A stretch of DNA of 64,000 bases from Lentimicrobiaceae bacterium (lineage in GTDB: Bacteria > Bacteroidota > Bacteroidia > Bacteroidales > JALOCA01). Shown here in pieces: positions 1 through 9,072 of the stretch. Position 1 is the stretch's first letter. Every line of letters starts with the position of its first letter. The notes below the pieces were generated by a model. It was not told where the DNA came from. It saw only the letters and a list, made by a program, of their open reading frames with translations, and did not search any database. The translations under genes and the position numbers were made by a program. The DNA lies in NCBI GenBank assembly GCA_023227965.1, contig JALOCA010000001.1, forward strand, positions 1 through 64,000, in the 5' to 3' direction.

Positions 1-256
1 ACGAAAACATTGCATGAAGCAAGGAAAGGGTTTCCGAAGGCTGACTGAACCGGTTAGGACTGACTAAGCTATATGCAACAGAAAATTGTTTATAATAATA
101 AATTTTCCATATACCCATTTGTGTGGAATTATTATTTATTTTTGGAAAATAAACTGACGGTTGTGGAATTTATACAGCCAATTTGGGGTGTATAGGGAGC
201 ATTTTGTCAGACATATAAACTAGTTGTGTGCCATATAAAGACAGAGATTCAAGCCA
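1..256. other. non-coding AT-rich lead-in
   Basis: No gene is supported here. The stretch is AT-rich and holds a short inverted repeat, attttcca at 102-109 and tggaaaat at 143-150, and the word tgtggaatt twice (near 122 and 160). No promoter matching TTG-N19/20-TAnnTTTG was found ahead of the gene at 257, and nothing here resembles a tRNA or the structured element found after that gene. Confidence 0.4.
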
Positions 257-1675
257 ATGAACATTGATAAAGAGAAAATAAAATCTATTCTGGAAAAATG
301 TCTAATTGATGGGTTAGATTTAATAAAAAAACAAAAAGAGGAAGATAAGAAGAGAGATTGGCATTTCACTTTTGAACATCATGATGATTATCCAACAATG
401 TCTGAAATGGATAATGGGATGCCTAGTTTTTATTTAAATAGCTATAAAAAAATTGATTATTCAAAGTTTCTGACAAAAGATAAAAAGTATTTAGAAATTG
501 AATCTTGGCAAAAGTTTCATGAATTTGTTTTAGCAGAAGAATCTCTTTGCAAATATTACAGTTTAATAGAATATGGCAACTTTAAAGAAGAAACGAAAGA
601 TGAAATAAAGGAATTTCATAGTCAGATATACACTTATTTCTTCGTGTCAGATTTTATTGATTCGTACATTCATAAATATTCTTTAGAATTTGAAACAAGT
701 AGTTTTGAACACATATTTCAATTATTCTATAATTCTTTCAATAATGAGAAAATTGAAATCAATATTATAGTACCGATATTGTTTGTTGACTTTGATTTTG
801 AGTCAATTCAGATAAATGATAGTATTTCAATTGAAAGAATCGACAAACAGATTCAATTAGCACGGAATACAAGAAAAAGCTATACTTCATCAGCTCATGA
901 GACAGTTATTGGAGCAGCAACACATGCTTTTGTATTGAAAGGATGGTTTGTTGACAATATCAGTCAACATCAATTGGATTGGAATATGCCTGATTTAAAA
1001 TATTTCGGTAAGCCGATTGCAATAATTGAAAGATTGTTTGCTTCACTGCGATTGGTTTCGGACATCGAGACAGGATATTGTCAAGTAATTTCTGAGCCTA
1101 TAAATTGGCAATATCGCTGCAAAGCAGATTTGCCTCAGATCTTTGTTGCTTCTGAAAAAAGATATCCAGATAAATTTGAAAATTATGGCTGGTTAAATTT
1201 GATAAGCAAAGTTTCAAAAGACGAATTAGTAAAATTCAAAACCGTTTTTGAACAATTAGATTCAAAACAGCATACTCTCGCAATTAAAAGGTTAAACTCT
1301 GCATCACTAAGAAAAAATGATGAAGATTCAATCCTTGATGTGACAATTGCTTTGGAAAGTCTGTTAACAAACGATTCAACTTCTGAAATAACATATCGAC
1401 TTGCTACTAGAGCTACTCAGATTTGCAAATTGTCAAGTTTTAAGGATTATAGTACTAGTCAGGTTTTTGATTTTTGTAAAAAAATTTATAAATATCGAAG
1501 TGCTGTAGTGCATGGAGATTTAAAAAGAATTGAAAAGACAAAAAAAATTGAAAGTACTGATTCTAAAGAAATTGAGATAATAAAAATTTCTACAGATTTA
1601 TTAAAGCATATTTTAGTGACAATGCTTGAAAATGGAATAAAAGACACAAACTCAATTGATAAAATAATGATGTAA
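257..1675 (+). CDS. Apea-like HEPN domain protein
   Basis: Soluble 472-residue protein without signal peptide or membrane segment. The C-terminal part carries R414-x4-H419 (YRSAVVHG), the Rx4-6H signature of the HEPN superfamily, here closest to the Apea-like type. Family knowledge: HEPN domains are often RNases in toxin, abortive-infection or antiviral systems, but many are only scaffolds. The N-terminal 350 residues I cannot assign. The coding sequence is clearly more AT-rich and Lys/Ile/Asn-rich than the genes downstream. It stands alone, with a structured attC-like element directly after its stop, which suggests arrival as a single-gene unit. No antitoxin or nucleotidyltransferase partner is visible. 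The superfamily call is fairly good; an RNase or defence role is inference. Confidence 0.75.
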   Translation: MNIDKEKIKSILEKCLIDGLDLIKKQKEEDKKRDWHFTFEHHDDYPTMSEMDNGMPSFYLNSYKKIDYSKFLTKDKKYLEIESWQKFHEFVLAEESLCKYYSLIEYGNFKEETKDEIKEFHSQIYTYFFVSDFIDSYIHKYSLEFETSSFEHIFQLFYNSFNNEKIEINIIVPILFVDFDFESIQINDSISIERIDKQIQLARNTRKSYTSSAHETVIGAATHAFVLKGWFVDNISQHQLDWNMPDLKYFGKPIAIIERLFASLRLVSDIETGYCQVISEPINWQYRCKADLPQIFVASEKRYPDKFENYGWLNLISKVSKDELVKFKTVFEQLDSKQHTLAIKRLNSASLRKNDEDSILDVTIALESLLTNDSTSEITYRLATRATQICKLSSFKDYSTSQVFDFCKKIYKYRSAVVHGDLKRIEKTKKIESTDSKEIEIIKISTDLLKHILVTMLENGIKDTNSIDKIMM

Positions 1676-1685
1676 ATACAGCACA

Positions 1686-1812
1686 CAACATTTTGTATAA
1701 GTAATGGCAGGGAAAGTACTAAATATCAAGGTTTGTAGTCCGCTCAAACTGCGTAGCGATTTGACAGGAAACTGCCACGCAATCTGCCACTACTCATACA
1801 ATTTACCGTTAG
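1686..1812. repeat. attC-like structured palindromic element
   Basis: An imperfect inverted repeat closes this stretch. The left arm (1688-1710, with ttgtataagtaatggcag) pairs with the right arm (1784-1810, with ctgccactactcatacaa). An aac lies at the outer left edge and gttag at the outer right. Inside is a small stem, cgct 1741-1744 with agcg 1755-1758. The word ctgccac occurs twice, at 1772-1778 and 1784-1790. Size, nested structure and AAC...GTTAG edges resemble an integron attC site or a Bacteroidetes gene-cassette-like repeat. No integrase gene is in the window, so the assignment is inference. Confidence 0.5.
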
Positions 1813-1892
1813 CTTTCATGCAAAAAATGACAAAGTTACACCTAATATAAACAAACCGCGTGATTAATAATATAAAAATAAAAAAATCCAAC

Positions 1893-3014
1893 ATGAAGAA
1901 GCATCAACTAACATTTGTCTCCCTCCTCCTTTTGACGGTATTCTCTTTGATCTCATGCAAAAAAGAGACCTCTGACCCCAACCAGCTACTCATCGGCAAG
2001 ATGAAAGCTGTTACCGACTCGTTGGTAAAAAACACAGATATTCCGGGCATTGTGGCATTGGTTGTAGATAAAAAAAGAGGGATTGATTGGTTGTATGCAG
2101 CAGGAGTAAGCAACAAGGAGACCATGACACCCATGGATGTCAACCACACCTTCAGGATTGCAAGCAATACGAAGACTTTTACAGGGACTGTGCTTCTGCA
2201 GTTGGTTGGCGAAGGGAAAATCTCTCTGAACGATAAGGTAACGAAATACCTTCCACAGTACCCGACCGCCAATGGCATTACCCTGACCATGCTTGCCAAC
2301 ATGACCAGTGGCTTGTTTGATTATTTTGATGATGACCGTTGGGTGGAAGGATTCAAGGCAACACCATTGCGTATTTGGTCTCCCGCAGAACTTGCGGATT
2401 TATCGTTTTCCCACCCACTGCTTTTCACGCCGGGTACTCAATACAAATACACCAATACTAACACCATCCTACTGGGGATGATTATTGAAAAGGTTACCGG
2501 CAACAAGCTGGCAACGGAGATCAACAACCGAATTGTCGTACCGCTTCATCTGAAAAATACCGGGTTTATGGCTAGTGGAACGGCATTACCCGGCAATCAC
2601 GGCAGGGGATATGATTTTGGTGATCTTGGCATTACCGGTGATGTTACCGAATCCTACGATGTCTCTAATTCATGGGCTGCAGGTGCAGTTTATACCAGCC
2701 CACGCGAGTTACAGCAATTTGTTGAAAGCATGGTAGAAGGTGGATTGCTCCCAGATTCACTACAGAACAGGAGGCTAAATAATGATTTCAACCAGATTGG
2801 TCCGGTTCAGTCCTATGGATTATGCCTGTCAAAGTTGGGATCCTTTTATGGTCATAACGGTGTCATTTGGGGGTATACTTCCTCCATGTACCATAGTTCG
2901 GATAAACAGTGTACCGTAATTATCTATTACAATCTTTGTCAGCCGGCAGATCACTTCCCCGATAGTCTGTTTTTACGATTTATGGAAATTCTTTATAGCA
3001 AATATATCTTCTAA
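1893..3014 (+). CDS. serine beta-lactamase-fold lipoprotein (copy 1)
   Basis: Exported lipoprotein of 373 residues: signal peptide with lipobox LISC (Cys22), followed by a beta-lactamase/D-Ala-D-Ala carboxypeptidase (class C, PF00144-type) domain. Active-site motifs are S91-N-T-K94 (SxxK), Y186-T-N188 (YxN) and a C-terminal H-N-G in place of KTG. Such proteins hydrolyse peptide, ester or beta-lactam bonds in the periplasm or at the cell surface; the real substrate cannot be read from sequence. A GTG codon at 1860 lies in frame, but the ATG at 1893 gives a clean signal peptide and is preferred. It is followed after 6 bp by a paralogue, so the two are probably co-transcribed. Confidence 0.85.
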   Translation: MKKHQLTFVSLLLLTVFSLISCKKETSDPNQLLIGKMKAVTDSLVKNTDIPGIVALVVDKKRGIDWLYAAGVSNKETMTPMDVNHTFRIASNTKTFTGTVLLQLVGEGKISLNDKVTKYLPQYPTANGITLTMLANMTSGLFDYFDDDRWVEGFKATPLRIWSPAELADLSFSHPLLFTPGTQYKYTNTNTILLGMIIEKVTGNKLATEINNRIVVPLHLKNTGFMASGTALPGNHGRGYDFGDLGITGDVTESYDVSNSWAAGAVYTSPRELQQFVESMVEGGLLPDSLQNRRLNNDFNQIGPVQSYGLCLSKLGSFYGHNGVIWGYTSSMYHSSDKQCTVIIYYNLCQPADHFPDSLFLRFMEILYSKYIF

Positions 3015-3020
3015 TCTATC

Positions 3021-4151
3021 ATGAAAAAAGCAAGTAAATTATTTTTTTCGGTTGCATTGATCTCACTATTTTGCATGATTTCCTGCAAAAAAGAGACCTC
3101 TGACCCTAACCAGCTACTCATCGAACAAATGAAATCTGTTACCGATTCCATAGTCCAGAATACCTATGTCCCGGGCATTGTGGCACTGGTGGTTGATCAT
3201 AAACGAGGTATTGACTGGCTTTATACAGCAGGATATAGCGATATTGTTAACAAGCTGCCAATGGATGGCAGTTATGTTTTCAGGATGGGAAGCAATACCA
3301 AAACGATGAGCATTACTGTTCTCCTCCAATTGGTGGATGAAGGGAAAATTTCGCTTACCGATAAATTGTCAACATGGTTTCCTGATTATCCGCAATCTGA
3401 TAAAATTACTATTGCCATGTTGATGGATATGAAAAGTGGCATATTCAACTATTCTGAGGATATTCCGGTTTTTAGGCAATCCATGGTTACAAATCCTGAA
3501 AGGGTTTGGCAACCAAAGGAATTAATTGATTTGGGTTTTTCGCATGAATTTTATTTTGAGCCGGGAACGAGTTTTCATTATTCTAATACAAACACTTTTA
3601 TTATTGGTTTATTGATTGAAAAATTAACTGGTAATTCCCTGGAAACGGAAATAAACAAAAGGTTAATTCAACCTTTACATTTGGATAATACACAATTTCT
3701 TACCCAGGGAGTAAGTTTACCCGGCAACCATGGCAGAGGATATGAAATCAGGGACACAATTCCGAATGTGGATGTTACTGAGTATTACGACATCTCATGG
3801 GGATGGGCTGCGGGATCAGCGTATTCTACCCCACGGGAATTGCAAAAATATGTGGAAACTTTAGTGGGAGGAGGGTTTCTGTCCAAAACGCTTCAGCAAA
3901 AACGCCTGACGGAAAATTTTTACAACAGCCCGGATTTGTGGTTGGGGAAAATTAGCTATGGATTAGGTCTTATGCGTTGTGGAAGGAGTTTCTTTGGGCA
4001 TGGTGGCGATTTATCGGGCTTTTCTTCCTCGATGTATCACAGCAACGAAAAGAATTGTACCATTGTATTGTATTTCAATACTCAGGACCATTTGCCGTCA
4101 GCCTTTCTATTGCTCCAGTATTTGAATATTCTTTATGGCGAGGACTATTAA
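3021..4151 (+). CDS. serine beta-lactamase-fold lipoprotein (copy 2)
   Basis: Paralogue of the preceding gene, 376 residues, same architecture: lipobox MISC with Cys22, SxxK as S-N-T-K, YxN as Y-S-N, and H-G-G near the C-terminus. All three catalytic elements are intact, so it is not a decayed copy. Directly after the lipid-anchored cysteine, about 38 bp are nearly identical in the two genes (one difference seen), while the rest has diverged clearly. That is more than selection on a linker would explain and hints at gene conversion. Role as for copy 1: periplasmic or surface serine hydrolase of unknown substrate. Confidence 0.85.
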   Translation: MKKASKLFFSVALISLFCMISCKKETSDPNQLLIEQMKSVTDSIVQNTYVPGIVALVVDHKRGIDWLYTAGYSDIVNKLPMDGSYVFRMGSNTKTMSITVLLQLVDEGKISLTDKLSTWFPDYPQSDKITIAMLMDMKSGIFNYSEDIPVFRQSMVTNPERVWQPKELIDLGFSHEFYFEPGTSFHYSNTNTFIIGLLIEKLTGNSLETEINKRLIQPLHLDNTQFLTQGVSLPGNHGRGYEIRDTIPNVDVTEYYDISWGWAAGSAYSTPRELQKYVETLVGGGFLSKTLQQKRLTENFYNSPDLWLGKISYGLGLMRCGRSFFGHGGDLSGFSSSMYHSNEKNCTIVLYFNTQDHLPSAFLLLQYLNILYGEDY

Positions 4152-4344
4152 TGGCAAATGGTTATTAAAATATGATTGCCCCTTTTTAACTATTAGAGCT
4201 GCAACTTGGGTTAAACTACTGTTCACTAAAAGTGTTGAAATAAACACCCTGAAAAATGTCTATTACTTCAGAAATTATTAAAAAATTTTCAGGGTATCCT
4301 AACGCTGAAAATAGGAAAAGAAATCCAGGCAAAAGCCTAAATAC

Positions 4345-4378
4345 TAAAAACCTCACCATATTCATGGTGAGGTTTTTA
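4345..4378. terminator. bidirectional rho-independent terminator
   Basis: A perfect 9-bp stem, cctcaccat (4351-4359) and atggtgagg (4364-4372) with loop attc, is flanked by an A-run on the left and a T-run on the right. It lies between the convergent lipoprotein genes and DUF349 gene and can stop transcription from both sides. Confidence 0.85.
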
Positions 4379-4398
4379 TTTTGAGATGAAGGCAGTGT

Positions 4399-6843
4399 CT
4401 ATTGGTTGTTGTTTGCCGAGCGCAAAAATTTGAGTTTTTCTTCCAGCGTTTTCACTTCTTCCTTGGCTTTATTTATTTTTTTGTCAAATTCTTCGCGGAG
4501 AATGTTCGCATTTTTAGAATTGGCAAGAAAACCGATATTGTTTTCCCAAAGCATGATTTCTTCCTGCAACTTACTTATTTTAGTAGCTAAGAAATTGCGT
4601 TCTTTGCTGATGATTTTGCCTGCATCGGGAGAATTTTTTACTGATTCAAAGCGATTTTTATAATTAAAACTGAATGCTTCACCTCCGCTTACCTTAAGTT
4701 TATCAAAATGTTTGTTGATTACAGTACGAAATTCATTTTGTAGACGATCTTTTTCTGCTAAAGGAACATAGCCAATTTCTGTCCATTGACGTTGAAAATT
4801 TTTGAGGCTCTCAAAGTCAACATTCCGGTTGTCGCTGGGAACAAATTCCTGTACCTGTTTAATAAGTGCTTCTTTTAATTGCAGGTTCTGCTGTTCCATT
4901 TGGGTAACATTGGAAAAAAATGTAGTTTTATTGTTGAAAAACTCATCACATGCAGCACGGAAACGTTTCCATATTTTTTCAGAATTCTTTCGCGAAACCG
5001 GACCTATTTTTTTCCATTCTTTTTGCATGTTAATGAATTCGCGTGTAGTTTTATTCCATTCTGTATTCGATTTAATGGCTTCTGCCTGCATGCACAGGTC
5101 GAGTTTCCGATTGTAATTTTCTATTTGTTGGTCTTTCAGCTTACTGTAAAATTCTTTTTTTGCCGAGAAGAAGTTTTCAAGACTTGTACGGAACCGCAAC
5201 CAGATTTCGTTGTTTTGTTTGATGGATGCGGGACCTATTGTTTTCCATATTTTTAGCAATTCATTAACCTGGTTAGTTTTTTCCTGCCAGGATTTGATAG
5301 ATTTTATTTCTTCTGAAATCAGGGCTTCTGCCTTTTCGCAAAGAAGGGTTTTTGCAACAAGGTTGTTTTGCAGCTCATCTTGCATATTGATATAAAAATC
5401 GCGGCGCCGTTCGTTAATTTTGTCGGAAACGGTTTTGAATCTTTCCCAGATTTCGTCTTTCTTGTCCTGAGGAACGGGTCCGATTTCTTTCCACTCTTCA
5501 TGAAATTTTTGCAACTGTTTGAACGACCTGGCAATTGACACCTCAAGGAGCAATTCTTCTACTTTTTCGCAAAGAGCAATTTTATTTTCAAGGTTCTTTT
5601 TCAGATCAAGGTCTTTCAGTTCTTTATTGATCTTTACTTTATCAAAAAATTTCTCAACCAGGAAATGGTAATTCTGCCATAGTCCGTTGATTTCGTTTTT
5701 TGGAACCATCCCGATTTGTTTCCAACGATCCTGAAGCAGTCGGAATTCATCGTAGGTTTTTTTCAGGGTTTCTTCCGAGTTAACGAGTGTTTTCAGTTCT
5801 TCCAGAATCTGATTTTTGGCTTCAAGGTTCAGGAGTTTCTGTTTTTCAAACTCTTCGTTATATTTTGATTTTTTTTCTTTGTATATATTGAAAGCAGCGT
5901 TGAATTGTTCGTCGGTCATGTCATCGGCAACGAATTCTTCTTTTTTACCTCCTTCGGCTAAAAATCTTTCTAAACGCTGTTGTTTTTCTTCTTTGGATAT
6001 TTTTAGAAATGCAACCTTGATAAGGGCTACCTGACTTTTTATCACATTAACATCTCCTTCCTGAACAAGTTTTTGTAAAGAATTCAGTAGCTGTTCACGA
6101 TTATACTCTTCAAAATTTTCTTCTGCAATGCTGATAATTTCGGTTTCATCTAATTCTTCTTCTACAGCTATTTCAGCAATAGGCGAAAGAGAAGAAGCAC
6201 TGGGGTCGAAAGTAAGGTCGGGAAGATGGATTTCAAGTTCTTTGTCTGCAAGCTCTGCTTCGACTTCTACATCTGGAACCACTTCGCTGCCAGTATTTGG
6301 CTCCGGCGAAATAGCTTCTGCTTCTTCAGTAATTTTTTCATTTATTTCGGATTCATTTTCGGCAGCATGCTTTGTGTGCATTTCTTCGCTTATGGCAATT
6401 TCAGGTGCTATTTCCTGTCCGGGAGTAGGTTCGGGGGGAATATTTTCTTGTTGAACGGTTTCTGCCAACTCGTCTTTAGTTTCGGGTTGGATTTCCTGGG
6501 CAGTTTCAGCAATAAACTCTGCAGAGGTTTCTTCGCTTATAGCAATTTCAGGTGCTATTTCCTGTTCGGGTGCAGATTCGGGTTGAATGGTTTCAAGCTG
6601 AGAAGTTTCTGCTAATTCTTCTTTAGTTTCGGATTGGATTTCCTGGGCAGTTTCAGCAACAAACTCTGCAGAGGTTTCTTCGCTTATAGCAATTTCAGGT
6701 GCTATTTCCTGTTCGGGCGCAGATTCGGGTTGAATGGTTTCAAGCTGAGAAGTTTCTGCTAATTCTTCTTTTGCTTCGGATTGGATTTCCTGGGTTGTTT
6801 CAGGTTCCTGGGGAGTGCGGGTCAGTTCGTCTTTTGTTTCCAT
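4399..6843 (-). CDS. DUF349 repeat protein with acidic repeated N-terminus
   Basis: Protein of 814 residues with no signal peptide. The first roughly 250 residues are highly acidic, Glu/Ala/Pro-rich and probably disordered; residues 19 to about 165 are three copies of a 49-residue repeat (147 bp in DNA), the first two almost identical. The rest carries at least five DUF349 units marked by W-x2-IG-x-V/A-type motifs (RWKQIGMVP, EWKEIGPVP, IWKTIGPAS, EWKKIGPVS, QWTEIGYVP), then a coiled-coil C-terminus. DUF349 proteins are common in Bacteroidetes; their biochemical role is unsettled. The gene is monocistronic: a terminator follows it and a good promoter lies about 155 bp upstream. Confidence 0.85.
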   Translation of the reverse strand: METKDELTRTPQEPETTQEIQSEAKEELAETSQLETIQPESAPEQEIAPEIAISEETSAEFVAETAQEIQSETKEELAETSQLETIQPESAPEQEIAPEIAISEETSAEFIAETAQEIQPETKDELAETVQQENIPPEPTPGQEIAPEIAISEEMHTKHAAENESEINEKITEEAEAISPEPNTGSEVVPDVEVEAELADKELEIHLPDLTFDPSASSLSPIAEIAVEEELDETEIISIAEENFEEYNREQLLNSLQKLVQEGDVNVIKSQVALIKVAFLKISKEEKQQRLERFLAEGGKKEEFVADDMTDEQFNAAFNIYKEKKSKYNEEFEKQKLLNLEAKNQILEELKTLVNSEETLKKTYDEFRLLQDRWKQIGMVPKNEINGLWQNYHFLVEKFFDKVKINKELKDLDLKKNLENKIALCEKVEELLLEVSIARSFKQLQKFHEEWKEIGPVPQDKKDEIWERFKTVSDKINERRRDFYINMQDELQNNLVAKTLLCEKAEALISEEIKSIKSWQEKTNQVNELLKIWKTIGPASIKQNNEIWLRFRTSLENFFSAKKEFYSKLKDQQIENYNRKLDLCMQAEAIKSNTEWNKTTREFINMQKEWKKIGPVSRKNSEKIWKRFRAACDEFFNNKTTFFSNVTQMEQQNLQLKEALIKQVQEFVPSDNRNVDFESLKNFQRQWTEIGYVPLAEKDRLQNEFRTVINKHFDKLKVSGGEAFSFNYKNRFESVKNSPDAGKIISKERNFLATKISKLQEEIMLWENNIGFLANSKNANILREEFDKKINKAKEEVKTLEEKLKFLRSANNNQ

Positions 6844-6998
6844 AACTGAATGGTTAGTATTAGTTTAACATATTTATAATCCTGCGTAGGCAGTTTTATT
6901 TGGTATTCCTAAGCCTTTCGGCTCCGGATTATTAGGGCAATGCAATTACATTAAGTACTTCCCTGATAGTACAAGGGTTAGGTTTTTATTAACGGCTG
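6844..6998 (-). other. long 5' leader of the DUF349 gene
   Basis: About 150 nt separate the inferred transcription start from the DUF349 start codon, unusually long next to the short leaders elsewhere here. It contains a small hairpin, agcc/ggct around a GAAA tetraloop on the minus strand (plus 6912-6923). No known riboswitch was recognised. Confidence 0.35.
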
Positions 6999-7028
6999 CA
7001 AAAGTAGTAATATTTCAAGAGTAAACAA
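6999..7028 (-). promoter_or_regulatory. Bacteroidetes-type promoter of the DUF349 gene
   Basis: On the minus strand TTG (plus 7026-7028), a 19-nt spacer and TACTTTTG (plus 6999-7006) match the Bacteroidetes primary sigma consensus TTG-N19-21-TAnnTTTG. The remaining stretch up to 7238 is AT-rich and shows no gene. Confidence 0.7.
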
Positions 7029-7238
7029 ATTCTCCTTTTTTTTAAATGTATGTCTGGGTTTTTGTTGAATGTATTTACTCCGTTTTTGCATGTGTTTTTG
7101 TTATCTAAAAGAAAATGGATAAATGCTTAAATTTAAGTTTAATAGTATTTTAGAAAAAGAATTATGTTGATTTAGGCTTTCTTGTTTTGAAAACCATTTG
7201 TTAACCCGGATTTTATAAGTACACAAAAATGATAAATT

Positions 7239-8036
7239 TTAAGCCATTTCCCAGTCTTCTTCCAGCATATTTTTCAATTGTGAGGGTTCAATTTTAGCAG
7301 TGATGCTGGCATTGGTGCAATATGCTATTTTGCCTGTTTGTTCTGAAACCACAATTGCGATAGCATCGGAACGTTCGGATATTCCCAGTGCAGAACGATG
7401 TCTAAGTCCATAATTTGAAGGTATTTCCTGATTGCTTGAAACCGGAAGTATACAACGTGCTGCCGCGATATGGTTATCAGAAATGATGATGGCTCCATCG
7501 TGAAGCGGGGTGTTTTTGAAGAAGATGGTTTCGATTAGCTGGTCGGAAATGCTGGCATTGATACTTTCGCCGGTATCAATATATTCTTGAAGATTGTTTT
7601 TGCGGGCAATAACAATCAGGGCTCCTGTTTTTGATAATGCCATTTTATGGCAAGCCTGTACCACGGCATCCACATTCACCTGGGGACCAGGTGTATATTT
7701 CAGCTTCCAGAAAAGAAAACGTTTTTTGTGTTTTTTGATAAAACCTGGTGTTCCCAGCATCAGGAGAAATTTTCGGATTTCAGGTTGAAAAACAACAATC
7801 AATGCAATGAAACCCACACTGATAAATGCTCCTAAAATTTCTGCAAGCAATTCCATTTCGAGAATTTTTACCACCCGCCATGCTGCAAAAACGGCGATGA
7901 TACCAAAAAAGATATTGATGGCAGCAGTTCCCTTTAACAGTTGGTACAACTCGAAAAGTAATATGGCTACCAAAATAATATCAATTATATCGAGTAGCCG
8001 GACTTGCAAAAACGAATTCAACAAAATTGAAAGCAT
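7239..8036 (-). CDS. cdaA: diadenylate cyclase CdaA
   Basis: Makes cyclic di-AMP from two ATP. The 265-residue protein has the CdaA layout: about three hydrophobic helices in residues 10-85, then a DisA_N/DAC catalytic domain with D180-G-A182 and R212-H-R214. Length is normal. It follows folP by 29 bp on the same strand, a neighbourhood I recall as common in Bacteroidetes. A TATTTTTG element (plus 8057-8064), just inside the end of folP, could give an extra start, but it lacks a well-placed TTG. No YbbR-type regulator and no c-di-AMP phosphodiesterase is in the window. Confidence 0.93.
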   Translation of the reverse strand: MLSILLNSFLQVRLLDIIDIILVAILLFELYQLLKGTAAINIFFGIIAVFAAWRVVKILEMELLAEILGAFISVGFIALIVVFQPEIRKFLLMLGTPGFIKKHKKRFLFWKLKYTPGPQVNVDAVVQACHKMALSKTGALIVIARKNNLQEYIDTGESINASISDQLIETIFFKNTPLHDGAIIISDNHIAAARCILPVSSNQEIPSNYGLRHRSALGISERSDAIAIVVSEQTGKIAYCTNASITAKIEPSQLKNMLEEDWEMA

Positions 8037-8065
8037 ACAAAATTTTTTAGCACATGCAAAAATAG

Positions 8066-8881
8066 TTATTTAACCGTACAAAGCATTTCAGTCAATTTTA
8101 TCGCTTCTATTGCTTCTTTAACATCGTGTACCCTGAGTAGAGAAGCCCCGTTGAGCAAAGCAATGGTATTGAGTACGGTAGTGCCATTTAAAGCTTCTGC
8201 CGGCAAAATGTTCAGCAAACGGTAAATCATAGATTTTCTTGAAAGTCCCGCAAGAACAGGATACCCTGTTTTGACAAATTCAGGTAATTGCTGCAGCAGG
8301 GTATAGTTATGTTCGATGGTTTTCCCGAAACCAAATCCCGGGTCAAGGATAATTTTATCGTACCCCAATGCATTCAGTTTTTGAATTCTCTTTTTGAAGA
8401 ACTCAAGTATTTCGGCTGTAACATCAGTATAACAGGGATTCGACTGCATGTGCTGCGGAGTCCCCTGAATATGCATCAAAACATAGTAAACATCCGATTT
8501 TGTAACCGTTTCAAACATTTTATCATCGAATGTCCCTCCGGAAATATCATTTATGATAGAAGCACCTTCTTTTATCGCCTGTATTGCTACCTCCGAACGA
8601 AAAGTATCAACCGAAAGCAAAGTATCGGGAAAATGAGATTTAATCAGTTGTAATACAGGTATAAGCCTTTGGAGTTCTTCTGCTGTATCAGGCAAAGACG
8701 CTCCCGGACGGGTGGAAACAGCCCCTATGTCAATTATAGAAGCCCCTTCTGCAATAAGTTTTTCCACCCTTTGCAAAATAGAATCGAGAGTGCTGTATTT
8801 TCCTCCGTCGTAAAAAGAATCGGGAGTGAGGTTAACTATACCCATTACTAAAGGTTTTCCCTTTTCAAAATGTAGTTTCAT
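8066..8881 (-). CDS. folP: dihydropteroate synthase
   Basis: Condenses p-aminobenzoate with 6-hydroxymethyl-dihydropterin diphosphate in folate synthesis; target of sulfonamides. The 271-residue protein shows family motifs in order: MGIVNLTPDSF near residue 13, IDIGAVSTRPGA near 55 (usually IDIGGESTRPG), DPGFGFGKT mid-protein and GLSRKS near 220. Length is typical. It is the probable first gene of a two-gene unit with cdaA. Confidence 0.95.
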   Translation of the reverse strand: MKLHFEKGKPLVMGIVNLTPDSFYDGGKYSTLDSILQRVEKLIAEGASIIDIGAVSTRPGASLPDTAEELQRLIPVLQLIKSHFPDTLLSVDTFRSEVAIQAIKEGASIINDISGGTFDDKMFETVTKSDVYYVLMHIQGTPQHMQSNPCYTDVTAEILEFFKKRIQKLNALGYDKIILDPGFGFGKTIEHNYTLLQQLPEFVKTGYPVLAGLSRKSMIYRLLNILPAEALNGTTVLNTIALLNGASLLRVHDVKEAIEAIKLTEMLCTVK

Positions 8882-8988
8882 TTATAATTATTTGGCTTAA
8901 ATAATTTAAAAATATTTATTTACAGATAATATTGTCCGGATTTATCCCAATTCATCGGGCTACTATTTTAATAGTAAAGATAAAAAAA

Positions 8989-9046
8989 CTGTCTTTTTAT
9001 TATTCCGGAATCCCTGACAAAAGTAACCGAAATAAAAAAAAGACAG
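8989..9046 (-). terminator. probable terminator after the large lipoprotein gene
   Basis: Read on the minus strand, ctgtcttttt (plus 9037-9046 side) can pair with aaaaagacag (plus 8989-8998 side) across a loop of about 30 nt and is followed by a run of T. The long loop makes this a moderate call; the position just after the stop at 9073 fits. Confidence 0.45.
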
Positions 9047-9072
9047 CTATTAATTGTTAAAAAGCGCAGGTT

